Assembly: GCA_051453625.1 (NCBI GenBank)
Contig: JBOZIK010000001.1
Coordinates: 148,272,420 to 148,336,419 of the forward strand
Source: Welwitschia mirabilis
Lineage: Eukaryota; Gnetophyta; Gnetopsida; Welwitschiales
Reading direction: 5' to 3'
DNA length: 64,000 nucleotides
Shown here: in pieces, positions 23,191 to 34,627 of the stretch
How positions within the stretch are numbered: the first letter of the stretch is position 1
Layout: each line of letters opens with the position of its first letter
Notes under the pieces: model-generated
Seen by the model: the letters and a program-made list of their open reading frames with translations, nothing else
Told to the model about the DNA's origin: nothing
Databases searched by the model: none
Translations under genes and position numbers: made by a program

Positions 23191-25875
23191 AGTGTTATCA
23201 CTGTATATTATGTAGATCACATGAATGAGTTGCACCTTAGTGCAGTCAGTGTTGTCTATATAGTTAGGTAAGAGAATAGCTTTGCCATCAATGTAAAGGA
23301 TCTAGTTAATCTAATAACTTATTATGATCAAGAAGTCTTAATGAATAGAGCTTTAGATTTGAATGCATGGCTAAAAGACTTTTGGCAAATTGATGGTAGG
23401 CTATTCAATGACTTTACATTTTCCTTCATGTTGTAGTAGTCAGATGAACCATATATAATGTAATAGTGTTGACATGAATGTACTATAAGATAGGGTGATG
23501 CTAGCCTTAATAAGAGTTCTTGAAGGAAGATTATTTTAAAAAAAAAATTGATTTAACATTTCCTATTCTAGTTTTTAGATTCTAAGTGAAAGAAATATGA
23601 TCAAGCATAGTCTATTCTAGTTAAATATCTATGAAACTTTTGAAAATGTGCACTTATTTGCTCTACATATTATTTCTCTTTTGATAGAATATATCATGAT
23701 ATTATTTTCTCTATTAGAGCTACCTATTTCATTCTCGAATCTTCATCATAGATCAAACTTCTCCTTCGAAGGAGGTTTTCCATTAACTAGGTGAAAATAT
23801 TCTCCCTCCATCTCTTCAAATGCAAAATCAAGATGAGGTATAAAGGATCAATGGGTTTATCTTTTGAGCTTTTTAGTCTTAATAAAAAGGGTATAGGAAA
23901 ACACATGTAGTTGAGTTTCTAGCATCACCCACACTTCTAATGGTCCCAATCCATCTGGATTGTCCATATGTTTGGCACTTTCAATCTAATATATCTTATG
24001 CATATCATTTCTTACATTCGCAAATATAAAAAAATATTAATATTAAAAAATTTTAAAAAATTAAAAAAATTATTTCATAAAAAGATATTATGTTGTCATG
24101 TTGTCATTAATAAGATAAAAATTTTATATCAAGGCAACAAAGATGGATCATACCATCTACATTATGATAGTTAATCTCAAATTTTAATTTATTTTATCTA
24201 ATTAAATTTTAAATAGACAAATTAAAATTGAATGAGGTATTCAATATCACCTCTAATGAATTCTAGTATTTGGTAAAGCATTTTACTTATCATTAGGAAT
24301 AGTAGGGTTAGTCCCTTGATTGTTAAATTTATCTCATGTAAGTTTGGATTAGTTCTATATCCTTGGTTTATCATACATTATGCTTAGTCCACTATTTTAT
24401 TTTAATTAGTCTATATACTATTGTATTAGTTTATAAACAGGACTAGTTACACTATCTTGACAATTTTTAGATATGATTTCATTTAGTATGATAAGGGAAC
24501 TTCATGCTCTTGGGATACCTGTGTGTCTATTACAAATTTTTTTTTTCATATATGAGGTCAGAGACCTTCATTAATTATAATTTAATAAAAAGGCATTTTT
24601 GGATATGTTGGGTACCTTCTCATGTAGTCTCTATCTCATTTTGAAAAATAATGTTGCATTTCTTGGCCTCTTTTTAATCCTATTAAAAGTGGTGATTTCA
24701 ATAACTTCTTGATTTCCCTACAATTTTCTTCATATTGTTTTATTCCCATGGGAGTTCTTTGATATTGCATTTTTAAATATAGACCTATTTTCTACATGTA
24801 ATACACTATAAAAATTTTTTCAAATAGAATCTTCACTTGAATAGATTTATTGGAAAAATATGTTATGCTCTAAAATAACCTAATCATACACTTCTATGAT
24901 CACATGTTAACATGTCATTATATAATACCTTATTTTAAAGCTAAGAATTTATTGTTTTTATGAAGGTATATAAATAAAATTGATTTCAATTTATAAAAAT
25001 ATACGCTAATGCATGAGTTGGTCATTAAATAAAATAGAAGTTCATTTGATTAGTCCTCTCAACTTTTTGGTTAATTTTAGCAACCTATGTGCCATTGTTA
25101 GCAAATTTTTAAATAACCCTTTATCTTAAATATTTTTCATATTCCTTAACTTGTTAAGTGTTGTATAGTATATATTAACCTTTGAAGTAAAAATCCAATA
25201 AAATTATACAAGAAAAAGTGTCAAAGAGGCATTTCGAGAAGTACATAACAAGGAATGTAGAGTGGAAAATACCTACTATTTATGAGTTGAGGCTTGAAGA
25301 ATTTCTACATAACATCCTTAGAGGTGAATGTCATAATTTGGGGTAGGAGATAGGTATGTTTCAATATTTGATTTTATAGTTCAAGATTATTATTATTTTT
25401 ATCAAAGCAATAGGTTGATGAGATATTTTATCTTATGAAATTGAATGATTTTTAATCATCTATAAGTATGTTCAACTGTGCTCGTAGAAATCCTTTGCAA
25501 AGCAACTATGTGATCCTTACCTAATTTTTCATGGACGATACTAGAGAACATTAGAAGTTGATTTATAGAAGAGAGTTTTTATAATTGATACACACATAAA
25601 CTACAACCTTAGTCCATGAAGTTGAAGTGAAGAGTAGAGGAATAAGAGAATTTCTGAAGTCTTGATTATCCCAAATACAAGAGATTATTAGTGTTATCAT
25701 GATGAATAATATGTTTGAATAGCAAGTCCATAGACAACATTTCAACTCATTCAATATCTTATATGGCATGAAAGAAAGATAAAATCAATTTTGTAAGAAT
25801 AATGATAGAAAAAGTAGCTACGTAAGAATCTAAAATAGAAATATTATATATTAAGTTTTAAGGAAAAAACTTTTT
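23191..25875. other. interior of the Del/Tekay-like element, right part, nothing recognised
   Basis: No domain could be read on either strand. The stretch just before the polypurine tract, where the integrase and chromodomain C-terminus would end, also gives no match by eye. Open frames at 23968-24174 and 25563-25769 look accidental. Confidence 0.5.
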
Positions 25876-25889
25876 AAGGGGTGGAGAAA
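25876..25889 (+). other. polypurine tract of the Del/Tekay-like element
   Basis: AAGGGGTGGAGAAA lies directly before the 3' LTR start TGTCACATC. This is the standard plus-strand priming arrangement. Confidence 0.85.
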
Positions 25890-28092
25890 TGTCACATCTA
25901 GAATTTTAAGGTTTAAAGATTTTCTTAAAAACTAAGTTAAAATATTTTTATTATTATAAAGCCTACAAGATAATGTAGTAATTTGTATTTATATTCTAGA
26001 AATTTTTTTTTAAGTTATCCATGTTGTATTAGCTATAATACTATTTTATTATTGTAATCCTTAGTAATTATGAACTTGAATGGCAAAGTTCATAGTTGTA
26101 ATTATGGTTAAATTAATGAGTTACATTAATATTAGTTTTAATTATAAAATTATTGCATCATCGTTTATTTTTACATCTTAAACTAATATAAATGTTATGT
26201 TAGTGAGGTGCTGTTATATTAAAGATTGTGCTTGAATCCCTTTTTATCTTTGTGAAGACTAGAATATTACTTTATAATCCTCAAGAATGTTCTTTTAGTG
26301 GTGATGATATCATTTACTTATTATTTTTATTACACCTTCTTATAATATATGCATGATTAAATGTTAATTATGGAGGCTTATTATTTTTCATCATTATTAT
26401 GAATAAATGTGATGGAATAAAAAGCATTCTTTTTATATTATTAGAGTGCTCAATGGTTAGGCAAGCCTTTATTAGTTATTATGAAATCCTCATCTTTACT
26501 ATTGGCTCATGATGTGTCCTTTTGTATTCTTTAGTTCTTTTGCTTTACCCATGTTCTTTCATTATAAATATAGTTCTTTCTACCTCAATTCTAGCTTATT
26601 TTTCTAAAAAAACTTTCTCTTTAAATATTAAAGCGTAGGAGGTCTAGGAGCTCTTGAATCTTGGAACATCTTGAAGGTCCTTGATTATCACAATTTGATG
26701 TGGCTATGGTTCACTTCCTTCTTGCTTCCTTACTAGTCATTTATTTTGTATTCATTCCTTTCCTATATTTGTTATGTCTATTTTCTTGTGAAATAAACAT
26801 AAACATGTGTGATTCTTGATAAAATTATAATCAGTCTTGTTCCAAGTCTCAACTCCTATTATTTTCTATACTCAATGTTTTGATAATATAATCTTAAGTT
26901 GTTCTTATCAGAAGTTATTACTTCGTGGTTATACCTTTATCATACTTCTCTTGACATCATGATTTCTTGTGAACTTATGGTTATGCGATTCACAGATCAC
27001 CATATGAGGTAGTGAACTTTGTAGATCACTAGATGAGGTAGTGAAGTGAGGATCTCATAGATCACTAAATGAGGAAATGAGGATTATATATTAAACATAG
27101 GTTACTAAATGAGACCATAGGATTCATAGATCACTAAATGAGGTAATGAAGTGAATGAAAAATATATATATATATATATGAAAACCATAGATCACCAAAT
27201 GAGGCAATGGATTTCACAGATCACAAAATAAGGTAGTGAAGTAATAAATATTATATGAGAAAAATAGATCATTAAATGAGATAGTGGGCTTCATAGATCA
27301 CTAAATGAAGAAGTAAAGTGATTGTTATATGAAACCACAGATTGTCGAATGAGACAATGGACTTCACAAATTACCAAATGAATTAGTAAAGTGATTGTAA
27401 TATGAGAAGGACTATTCTCATTACAAAAACCATAAGGTTTTTATGCCTATGATAAAATGTGGTTTTGAAGTTATCACTTTTGTCCTTCCTATCTTGACAT
27501 TTGAATAATCTATATCTTGGCTTACCTTATCTTATTTGTGCCATACTAAGAGATGTGAGATTTTCATGGTTCTTAGTTCATAATTCTTGTATTAAATAAG
27601 TGATAAAACTAGAGCTTGATTATCAAGGAGGGGAAAGAAAAGAGGAGATTATCTCTTCCAGTTTATGTTAAGAAATTGTTTAGGAGTGAGATTTGTATAG
27701 TTATTAAAAATCATGAATTCCACTGTATTATAATTATCTCAAAAATACATTAAATATTAGATTATGTATATCTTTCTCGAGAATTATTAAAATGAAATAT
27801 GAAGTTTGACTATGCATTTCTTTCAAAAATTTCTTGAGAATTTATCTTGAAATGAAATTATAGTTTTGGCAAATGTTTAAATTTCAATTATCATGATTAT
27901 GAGAAGACTTTCCATAATTTTTATGTATTATGAATTACTTATTATTATTCTAGATTAATTTTCAAGAAGAAACATTCATTGCTTTATGGAGAAGAGGTAA
28001 TATTAAGTAACGTAATGTTTTTTGATTTTAAAAAGTTGGGTCTTACATCTTTAAAAGTAATGTGATTTAATCTTAAAAGAGTAGAATTTACA
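25890..28092 (+). repeat. 3' LTR of the Del/Tekay-like element
   Basis: It starts TGTCACATCTAGAATTTTAA and ends AGAGTAGAATTTACA. It is aligned with the 5' LTR from end to end, including the TATA site near 26561. It is longer by about 90 bp, mainly in the minisatellite. Confidence 0.9.
26991..27398 (+). repeat. degenerate minisatellite inside the 3' LTR
   Basis: Units such as CACAGATCACCATATGAGG, ATAGATCACTAAATGAGG and GTAGTGAAGTGA recur. There are more units than in the 5' LTR array, and a short AT run lies near 27163. Confidence 0.75.
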
Positions 28093-28290
28093 TTTGAATC
28101 AAAGGCTAATGAAGTAATCTTTTTAGGGTACTTAACTAGAAGTAAATCTTATTAAGTATTTAACAAAAGGAGTTTAACTATGGATGAGTCTATAATTATG
28201 CAAATAGATGATATTAGCACAAGACCTATTTCGTTAAATGATGAAGAAAACTTATCTCTAGGCATTTCTAAAGTAAAAAAAAAAGTTCAA
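28093..28290 (+). pseudogene. copia-alpha-2 integrase C-terminal part
   Basis: The copia frame resumes straight after the level-4 LTR: ESKANEVIFLGYLTRSKSY*V, then NKRSLTMDESIIM, matching the conserved D.KADEGIFLGYS...YRVFNKRTL..EES block. It joins the integrase part ending at 17400. Confidence 0.85.
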
Positions 28291-28439
28291 TCCAAAAGGA
28301 ATAAGAGACAACTAAAGAACTTACTACCAAAAAATTTAAAGAGCTAAAAGATCATCCTTTAGGATCTATCATTAGACACATTAACTGAAAGATTAAAATA
28401 AGGAATTTTCTAAAAATATTTTATGCTTACATTTGTTAT

Positions 28440-29433
28440 GTCTCGAAAGTTGAATGTAAAAAATTTAAAGAAGCAGAACCACACAAAGAGTAGACAATGA
28501 CCATACAAGATGAGTTGCAACAATTTAAAAGGAATGATGTATGGAAACTTATTAAATGACCAAAGGACAAAAATGTTATTTGGAGAAAATGGACTTTCAA
28601 AAACAAGTGTAATAATCAAAACAATGTAATTAAGAAAAAAGAAAGATTAGTGGCATAAAGCTAGAACCAAATTAAAAGTATTGATGTAAGGGACACTTTT
28701 GCTCCTATAGCTAAGCTAGATAGTTTTAGAATATTTTTATCTTATGCAGGCTTTAAGAATACTAAAGTTATCAAATGGATGTGAAAAGTGCCTTTTTAAA
28801 TGAAACCCTTAACGAATAAGTTTATGTGGAATAATCTTAAGGTTTTATAGATCCACATAAACCAAATTATGTGTATAGACCTAAAAAGGCCTTATATGAT
28901 TTAAAGAAAACTCCAAGATCCAAATATGAAGAATTAGCCGCATGTCTCAATGAAATTGTTATATTTGTGGAGCTATAGATAAAACACTATTTGTTAAGAA
29001 TCTGAAAAAGGACTTTATTATTATTCAAGTTTATGTAAATGATATAATTTTTGGTACCATAAGTGAAGTTTTATTAAAATAATTTACTAGCATTATGAAA
29101 ACACATGAGATGAGTATGCTTGATGAAGTTACAATGTCTTTTGGCTAACAAATCAAATGAACAAAATACATGGAATTTTTATATTTCAATCTAAATATAA
29201 AAAGAATTTGGTTAAAAAAATTTGGATTATAGAATGCAAAATCAATTGACACATCCATGTCTACTTCTCATAAAGTTAGTCTTGATAAACATGAAAAACC
29301 TATAGACTACAAACTTTATAGAAGTATTATAGGAAGTCTATTATATCTAACTCAAAATAGATCTGATATAATGTTTAGTTTTGCTATGTATGATAGATAT
29401 CAGTTTTAACTAAAAGAATCACACCTCTAATCT
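28440..29433 (+). pseudogene. copia-alpha-2 reverse transcriptase, degraded
   Basis: Pieces in order: TMTIQDELQQFKRNDVWKL, NVIWRKWTFKNKCNNQNNVI, SIDVRDTFAPIAKLDSFRIF, YQMDVKSAFLNETLNE, GFIDPHKPNYVYRPKKALYD, the catalytic loop VYVNDIIFG, and PIDYKLYRSIIGSLLYLTQN. The YVDD motif has become YVND (29032-29043; GAT to AAT), so polymerase activity would be lost even without the frameshifts. Confidence 0.85.
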
Positions 29434-29838
29434 NNNNNNNNNNNNNNNNNNNNNNNNNNNNNNNNNNNNNNNNNNNNNNNNNNNNNNNNNNNNNNNNNNN
29501 NNNNNNNNNNNNNNNNNNNNNNNNNNNNNNNNNNNNNNNNNNNNNNNNNNNNNNNNNNNNNNNNNNNNNNNNNNNNNNNNNNNNNNNNNNNNNNNNNNNN
29601 NNNNNNNNNNNNNNNNNNNNNNNNNNNNNNNNNNNNNNNNNNNNNNNNNNNNNNNNNNNNNNNNNNNNNNNNNNNNNNNNNNNNNNNNNNNNNNNNNNNN
29701 NNNNNNNNNNNNNNNNNNNNNNNNNNNNNNNNNNNNNNNNNNNNNNNNNNNNNNNNNNNNNNNNNNNNNNNNNNNNNNNNNNNNNNNNNNNNNNNNNNNN
29801 NNNNNNNNNNNNNNNNNNNNNNNNNNNNNNNNNNNNNN
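29434..29838. other. assembly gap, 405 N, between RT and RNase H
   Basis: The left flank ends in KESHL and the right flank begins with SFEYTGFSDA. In copia elements these blocks are about 28 residues apart, so roughly 85-100 bp are expected, not 405. Confidence 0.9.
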
Positions 29839-30300
29839 TAATAGAAACATCTTTTGAATATACAGGCTTTAGTGATGCATATTGGATAGGGTGTAAAGAT
29901 GATGGGAAAAGCACAAGTGGTAACTGTCTTTTTTTTTTAAGATCATGCTTAATAGAATTAGTTAGTAAAAAGTAAAACTCTATCTCCCTTTTGATAGCAA
30001 TAGTAGAATATATATATTAGCAAAGAGTTGTTTTACCCATCTCCTTTAGATAAAGAAAATGTTAAAAGATTTTGGTATAAATTTTAATTAGGTTTCAATA
30101 TTTTGTAATAATACAATTGCAATTAATATTATACAAATCCTATTCAACATTATATAACTAAAAAAATTGAATTAAGACATTATTTACTTAGAGATCAAGT
30201 GAAAAAAGATAATATTTTGATGAATTTTATTAGTACTAATCATCAACTTACCGATATTTTCACTAAGCCCTTGACAACTTTCTAAGACTTTGAAATGAAC
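29839..30300 (+). pseudogene. copia-alpha-2 RNase H, degraded
   Basis: TSFEYTGFSDAYWIGCKDDG and KSTSGNC open the domain. A damaged middle follows, then the terminal block RHYLLRDQVKKDNILMNFIS and NHQLTDIFTKPL, the hallmark end of copia pol. Confidence 0.85.
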
Positions 30301-30535
30301 TGATGTTGTATCTTCATCCTTTAAATGATTCCAAGATGATTGATAAGATTTTTGATTTGGTCAACTAGATATGATTGATTGACTAATTTGAAAACTCAGT
30401 TGCCTAAGCCTAAAGTATTGTGACTTGAGTTTGAACAAGTTGACTAGATCATAAACCAATTAAATAGACCTATAGGATTATAATGTAGAAATTAAGGTGG
30501 TGGACCTAATTTTTTATTAAATCTAACTTGATCAG

Positions 30536-30770
30536 CTTTTATTATAAAATCTTATGGAGTCCAAACCCTTTCCATTATCTTCTGGCCACCTATCTCTTTT
30601 AGATTTAGCCTTTTTTTTTAAGTTTTCTTATCTTTAGGAAGTTACCATAGCTTTTCTTATAAAATCTTATGGAGCCCAAACCCTTTCCATTATCTTCTGG
30701 CTACCTATCTCTTTTAGATTTAGCTTTTTTTTTAAAGTTTTCTTATCTTTAGGAAGTTACCATATGTTTT
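30536..30770 (+). repeat. 115-bp tandem duplication, two near-identical copies
   Basis: AAAATCTTATGGAGTCCAAA at 30546 recurs as AAAATCTTATGGAGCCCAAA at 30661, and the similarity continues through TAGGAAGTTACCATA. Only about three transitions separate the copies, so the duplication is much younger than the element carrying it. Confidence 0.9.
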
Positions 30771-30779
30771 TAATGGCAG

Positions 30780-31860
30780 AGGTTCCCTTAAGAAGGCAAA
30801 AAATAATCCAACAAGAAACTATATAGGCCATTTTTACTCTAGAATGTCTAAACAAGATGTGGACAAGTTTGTAGGGAACTATGAGAATAAACTTATTTAG
30901 TAAAACATGCTTATTGCTTCTGGATAGCTAAGGGAACTCTGAGATTTGATAATGCTCTTGAATGTTCTTCCTATATCCTATTTACTTAATTTCTTAATGC
31001 TAGCCTATCTTTTTCTCACTAGTATGCTCTATTATAATGCCTCTTTTTTAATGCTAATTATAGTACCTTGACAACCCTTATTTTTAGAAATAAGATGAGG
31101 GTTATTACTAATCTCATTACTATCATCACAAATATTCCTAGAGGAGATTATGAGAAATTTTGACCTCTTTGTAATTCTATGGAAGACAAGATAGATGTAA
31201 CAAGAGAACTATATGGTAAGTTTCATAGGTGAAAAACCATCCTCTCCACCTCTTACCTTATCCGAAGGTACCTTTTTTGCATTTAGTTTTTACTTATAAT
31301 TTCTTATCTTTGGAAGTTAATCATTATGAGACCTCCAAATATAAAGCTTATTTAATGTATTTGGTAGAAACTTGACATACTATTGATGTTTCTACCATGA
31401 TGTTAAAAAATAATGGTCTCTTAATTAAAGTATCACAAGACTAGGGCTCTTCTCCATTTAGTGTTAATTACCAATATTTGTCACCATTATAGATTTCATT
31501 TGTACTAAAAATTAGAAATCCTCACTCCTATGTTAGTCATTGGGTGTGTAAATTTCTTTGACATGCATATTTTTGTAGGTTCTAAGAAATCATTAAGTCT
31601 CTTTATTCTAAGCAAATATCTCTTAAAGAAACTCTTTCATACTTGAAGAAGATAGATTCTTATACCAAGCACATGAAAGAAGATTTGGTCATGATAGGGT
31701 ATGAGATAGCTAATAATTCTAAGGAAGCTAATATCTTAACACAAAAGAGAGTTAAAGAAGAAGAAGAAGAAGAAGAAGAAGAAGATTCTGAATAATAATC
31801 TGAGGATAAAGAGGAAGTAGAATTTGATTAAGATCTTATCTTCTTTGTTGTTCTTATGTT
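30780..31860 (+). pseudogene. 3' extra ORF of copia-alpha-2 (function unknown), degraded
   Basis: Downstream of pol, fragments MRVITNLITIITNIPRGDYE (about 31094), SMEDKIDVTRELYGKF (about 31180), SYLKKIDSYTKHMKEDLVMI (about 31652) and a poly-Glu tail (31756-31785) correspond in order to the minus-strand remnant at 7261-8420 of copia-alpha-1. The length suggests an original protein of 350 residues or more. No known domain is recognised. The position matches the env-like or additional ORF of SIRE-type elements. Confidence 0.6.
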
Positions 31861-31874
31861 GTTTTTTCTTCTCT

Positions 31875-31904
31875 CCTTTGTCATTAATGTCAAATTTAGG
31901 AGAA
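31875..31904 (+). other. upstream polypurine-like site of copia-alpha-2
   Basis: TTTGTCATTAATGTCAAATT followed by TAGGAGAA resembles the plant copia TCATTAATGTCAAAAGGGGGAGA tract but lies about 460 bp before the 3' LTR. Equivalent sites sit at 6151-6180 and 7111-7137 (minus strand) in copia-alpha-1. Confidence 0.5.
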
Positions 31905-32339
31905 ATAATTATTTGTACTTTTATCTTTTATCATATAGTATCAATATTTTTTAGTTATTTTTAGTAGTACCACTCAGTTTCTACTAGTTATAATCACTCT
32001 TTGAGTACTTTTCTATTGTACTATTTAATATTAAGAAACAAGAATGCATTTGATATCATGTTTGTTTTCATTATTTGATGTACATTAATTTATTCTTGAA
32101 TCATAATTTTTATTACATCTTAATGGCTATTAAATATTTATTAAACTAATTTTATCACATATATCATATATTTTACATGCATCATACATTATACTAAAAA
32201 TTATTATATTTATTACTCATGTTGGAATCCCTTTATAAATGTTTAATCTGATTTAAATGCTTAATACTCTTTTGCAAATTTATTGGGCATTATTTAAGAG
32301 GGTGCTTTTACAATTAATATTTCCAACAAAGTATAGTTT

Positions 32340-32363
32340 ATCATCAATGTGAAATGAAAAGAC
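32340..32363 (+). other. polypurine tract region next to the 3' LTR of copia-alpha-2
   Basis: TCATCAATGTGAAATGAAAA ends just before the LTR start. It is a decayed form of the TCATCAATGTCAAAAGGGGGAGA tract that normally adjoins such LTRs. Confidence 0.65.
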
Positions 32364-33646
32364 TATTGAGTTAATATTTGCCACATTAATGTTAAACTAA
32401 CATTTTTTGTTTATAAAAACATGTTGTATCTTGTGCAAAAAATATTAATCCTTATAGGTCAGAAGCTAAAACACTTTATCACAAATCTTATCTAAACTTG
32501 ATAGTTTTAATATCCTTAAAAGGATCGATCACGTTCCTAAAGGGTTAACTACACTTGAATCGTAAAGTATTAAAATTGACTATAGAAGGGTCAACCAAAT
32601 TTCAGAGGGGTTGACTAGACCTAAGCATACAATTTTTCACATCTAACCATTAAGGGGTATACCAAATTCTAGAGGGATCAATAGTCCTGGAGTAAAATGT
32701 TTTCATCCTTTGTTAGTAAGGGATTAACAGGAATTTTGAGGGATCAATTAAACCTTGATCATAAAAATTGTTTTTCATTTTTCTAGACATTGGATAGATC
32801 AAATAAATATGCAAGTGATCAGACATGTATTCAACCAGACCCTGAGGAGTCAACTAAACATGGAGCTATAAGAAACAAGGCTTGATCAAAATAAGATAAG
32901 GATGTCTAACTTTAGTTATGAAACTAGATGATGTTAGCCAGACATTTTAAGAGGTTGACTAATTATATTAAAAATAGGATTTTTCTAGCCCTTTGAGCAC
33001 CCATTTTTATCTATTAAAAAATGATTTGAACTTGGAAAAACTCTCTAAATAGTCTTCTCTATATTTGCTAATAGTCAAAATCACTACACCATTTGTTACA
33101 CTGAACTTTTGGAATCATTGTAGAACTCATTGACACATCTTATTTTTAATTAAAGAAGAATAAATAGTTATTGTTATCATTTGTACTCGATCAATTAGTT
33201 GTACTATACATTTATGGATTTTACTATCATCTCAAGTAGTGTAACAATATCATTCTTAAGCTAGAGATCTGATGGAATGTGTGCATTATGACATGCTATT
33301 ATAACTACATTACATTCTTTCTAAAGGTTGAAATTAAGCCTTAGAAAAGTCTACTTATAAAGGTTATAGGTAAACTTGGATTACTTAAAAAATGATGAAC
33401 AAAGATATGAATCAAGCTTAGATAGAAGCTAATCACCAAGAGTGGAGTAGGGGGTTTCCAAACCACTATAAATCATGTATTCATCTTTATTGGTACTTTT
33501 ATGCTTTTACTTATTTACTTTTAGATTATTTTTTATTTTTATTTTTATAAAAATATTTTATTTTTCATTTCTTGTAAAGATAGTTTGTAAATATATTTGT
33601 TTATTTTTGAAATCCTATTTACACCTCCAATGTTCTAGATCCTTCA
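32364..33646 (+). repeat. 3' LTR of copia-alpha-2
   Basis: It starts TATTGAGTTAATATTTGCC (a decayed TGTTGAG) and ends TAGATCCTTCA. It is complete and without N, and aligned with the 5' LTR on both sides of that LTR's gap. The frame at 33475-33657 inside it is non-coding U5 sequence. Confidence 0.9.
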
Positions 33647-33651
33647 TCATA
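33647..33651. other. target-site duplication of copia-alpha-2, right copy (TCATA)
   Basis: It follows the LTR end and is followed by AACTAAAG, which in the empty paralogue (41738) follows CCATA directly. Confidence 0.75.
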
Positions 33652-34382
33652 AACTAAAGAAACATTATTTGCTTAAAATAAAATTAATTTTTATAAAGAA
33701 AAACTACAAATATAGATAAATAAGACACCTATTAAATGATTAAATGCTAAGTACTTGTGATGAAAAGTTATGAAAATGGCTTTGAAATACCACTAGAATG
33801 ACTAAGGAAAATAAAATAGAAATAGACAACTTAGAAACATGAAGACTATTGAGTACCTACACTAAATTTAAACCTAGGAAATCTTTATGAAAGAAATCAT
33901 AAAATTACCTGATTAATGAAGTATAAGATAATATAAAACCTTAATAAAGTATCAAATAAAAAGGGAGTGATTATAACAATGCTAAGTAGCTAATGATTTC
34001 AAATAATAAATGATAATACCAAAAACTGCTCAAAAATGAACTTACCTCTTAATATTCTAAAACACACTTAAATCCTTAATATTAAAATGATATGCAAGAA
34101 TACTATAAGCTTAATAAGTTTAAAAAATAAGTAATACCTCTAATAATACCAATTACATCACTGATCCTATATCCTAGAAGTATTTTTTATTAATTAATTT
34201 TGAGGAAAGTACAACCATCGTTAGAGAAGTAAGAGCCCATGGAGCATGGCTAATTGATCCCCTAATGGATTTTCCATAGTTATCAATATTGTTAAAGGTC
34301 CCTCTCAATAAAATTTATTCTAGTGTGGTAGGACATTATGATAATCATGTATTAGCACATAAATAGTATATCATTATCATTA

Positions 34383-34385
<3 letters not shown>

Positions 34386-34455
<70 letters not shown>

Positions 34456-34555
34456 NNNNNNNNNNNNNNNNNNNNNNNNNNNNNNNNNNNNNNNNNNNNN
34501 NNNNNNNNNNNNNNNNNNNNNNNNNNNNNNNNNNNNNNNNNNNNNNNNNNNNNNN

Positions 34556-34623
<68 letters not shown>
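34386..34623. repeat. CT/GA dinucleotide microsatellite with a 100-N gap
   Basis: Pure CT runs of about 70 bp on each side of a placeholder gap (34456-34555). The paralogous position in I2 (about 42478-42505) is only a short irregular pyrimidine run, so the expansion is specific to this copy. The true length is unknown because the assembly broke inside it. Confidence 0.95.

Positions 34624-34627
<4 letters not shown>

Larger units (their letters stand above)
17401..28092 (+). mobile_element. Del/Tekay-like Ty3/gypsy element (level 4), possibly non-autonomous
   Basis: Two LTRs of about 2.1-2.2 kb flank an 6.4-kb interior. The sequence after the 5' LTR, CAGTATCAGAGCATAGG, and the AAGGGGTGGAGAAA before a TGTCACATC LTR start are typical of Del/Tekay chromoviruses. 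No gag-pol could be read in the interior, which also holds a 634-N gap and a solo LTR, so it may be a deletion derivative or too decayed to recognise. Flanking pentamers AGTGA and TTTGA match only partly. The copia integrase reads across the insertion point. Confidence 0.75.
12911..33646 (+). mobile_element. copia-alpha-2: Ty1/copia element (level 3)
   Basis: Order on the plus strand: 5' LTR (12911-14677), Met-tRNA-type primer site, gag with zinc knuckle, coiled spacer, protease, integrase (interrupted by the level-4 gypsy element), RT, RNase H, extra 3' ORF, two polypurine-like sites and 3' LTR (32364-33646). LTR ends TGTTGAG...GATCCTTCA equal those of copia-alpha-1, so the two are one family. 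The paralogous I2 unit carries the uninterrupted target. The element is inactive: stops, frameshifts and catalytic losses are described under its parts. Confidence 0.9.

Noticed and set aside
23165-23200. GC-rich pocket GTTGGCGGCGCAACAGC as a possible regulatory site
   Set aside because: It is the undecayed terminus of solo LTR C next to its target duplication.
28410-28619. 69-codon minus-strand frame
   Set aside because: Complement of the start of copia-alpha-2 RT, whose plus-strand reading is clear.
33475-33657. 60-codon frame rich in Phe and Tyr
   Set aside because: It lies in the U5 region of the copia-alpha-2 3' LTR and is not kept in the 5' LTR.
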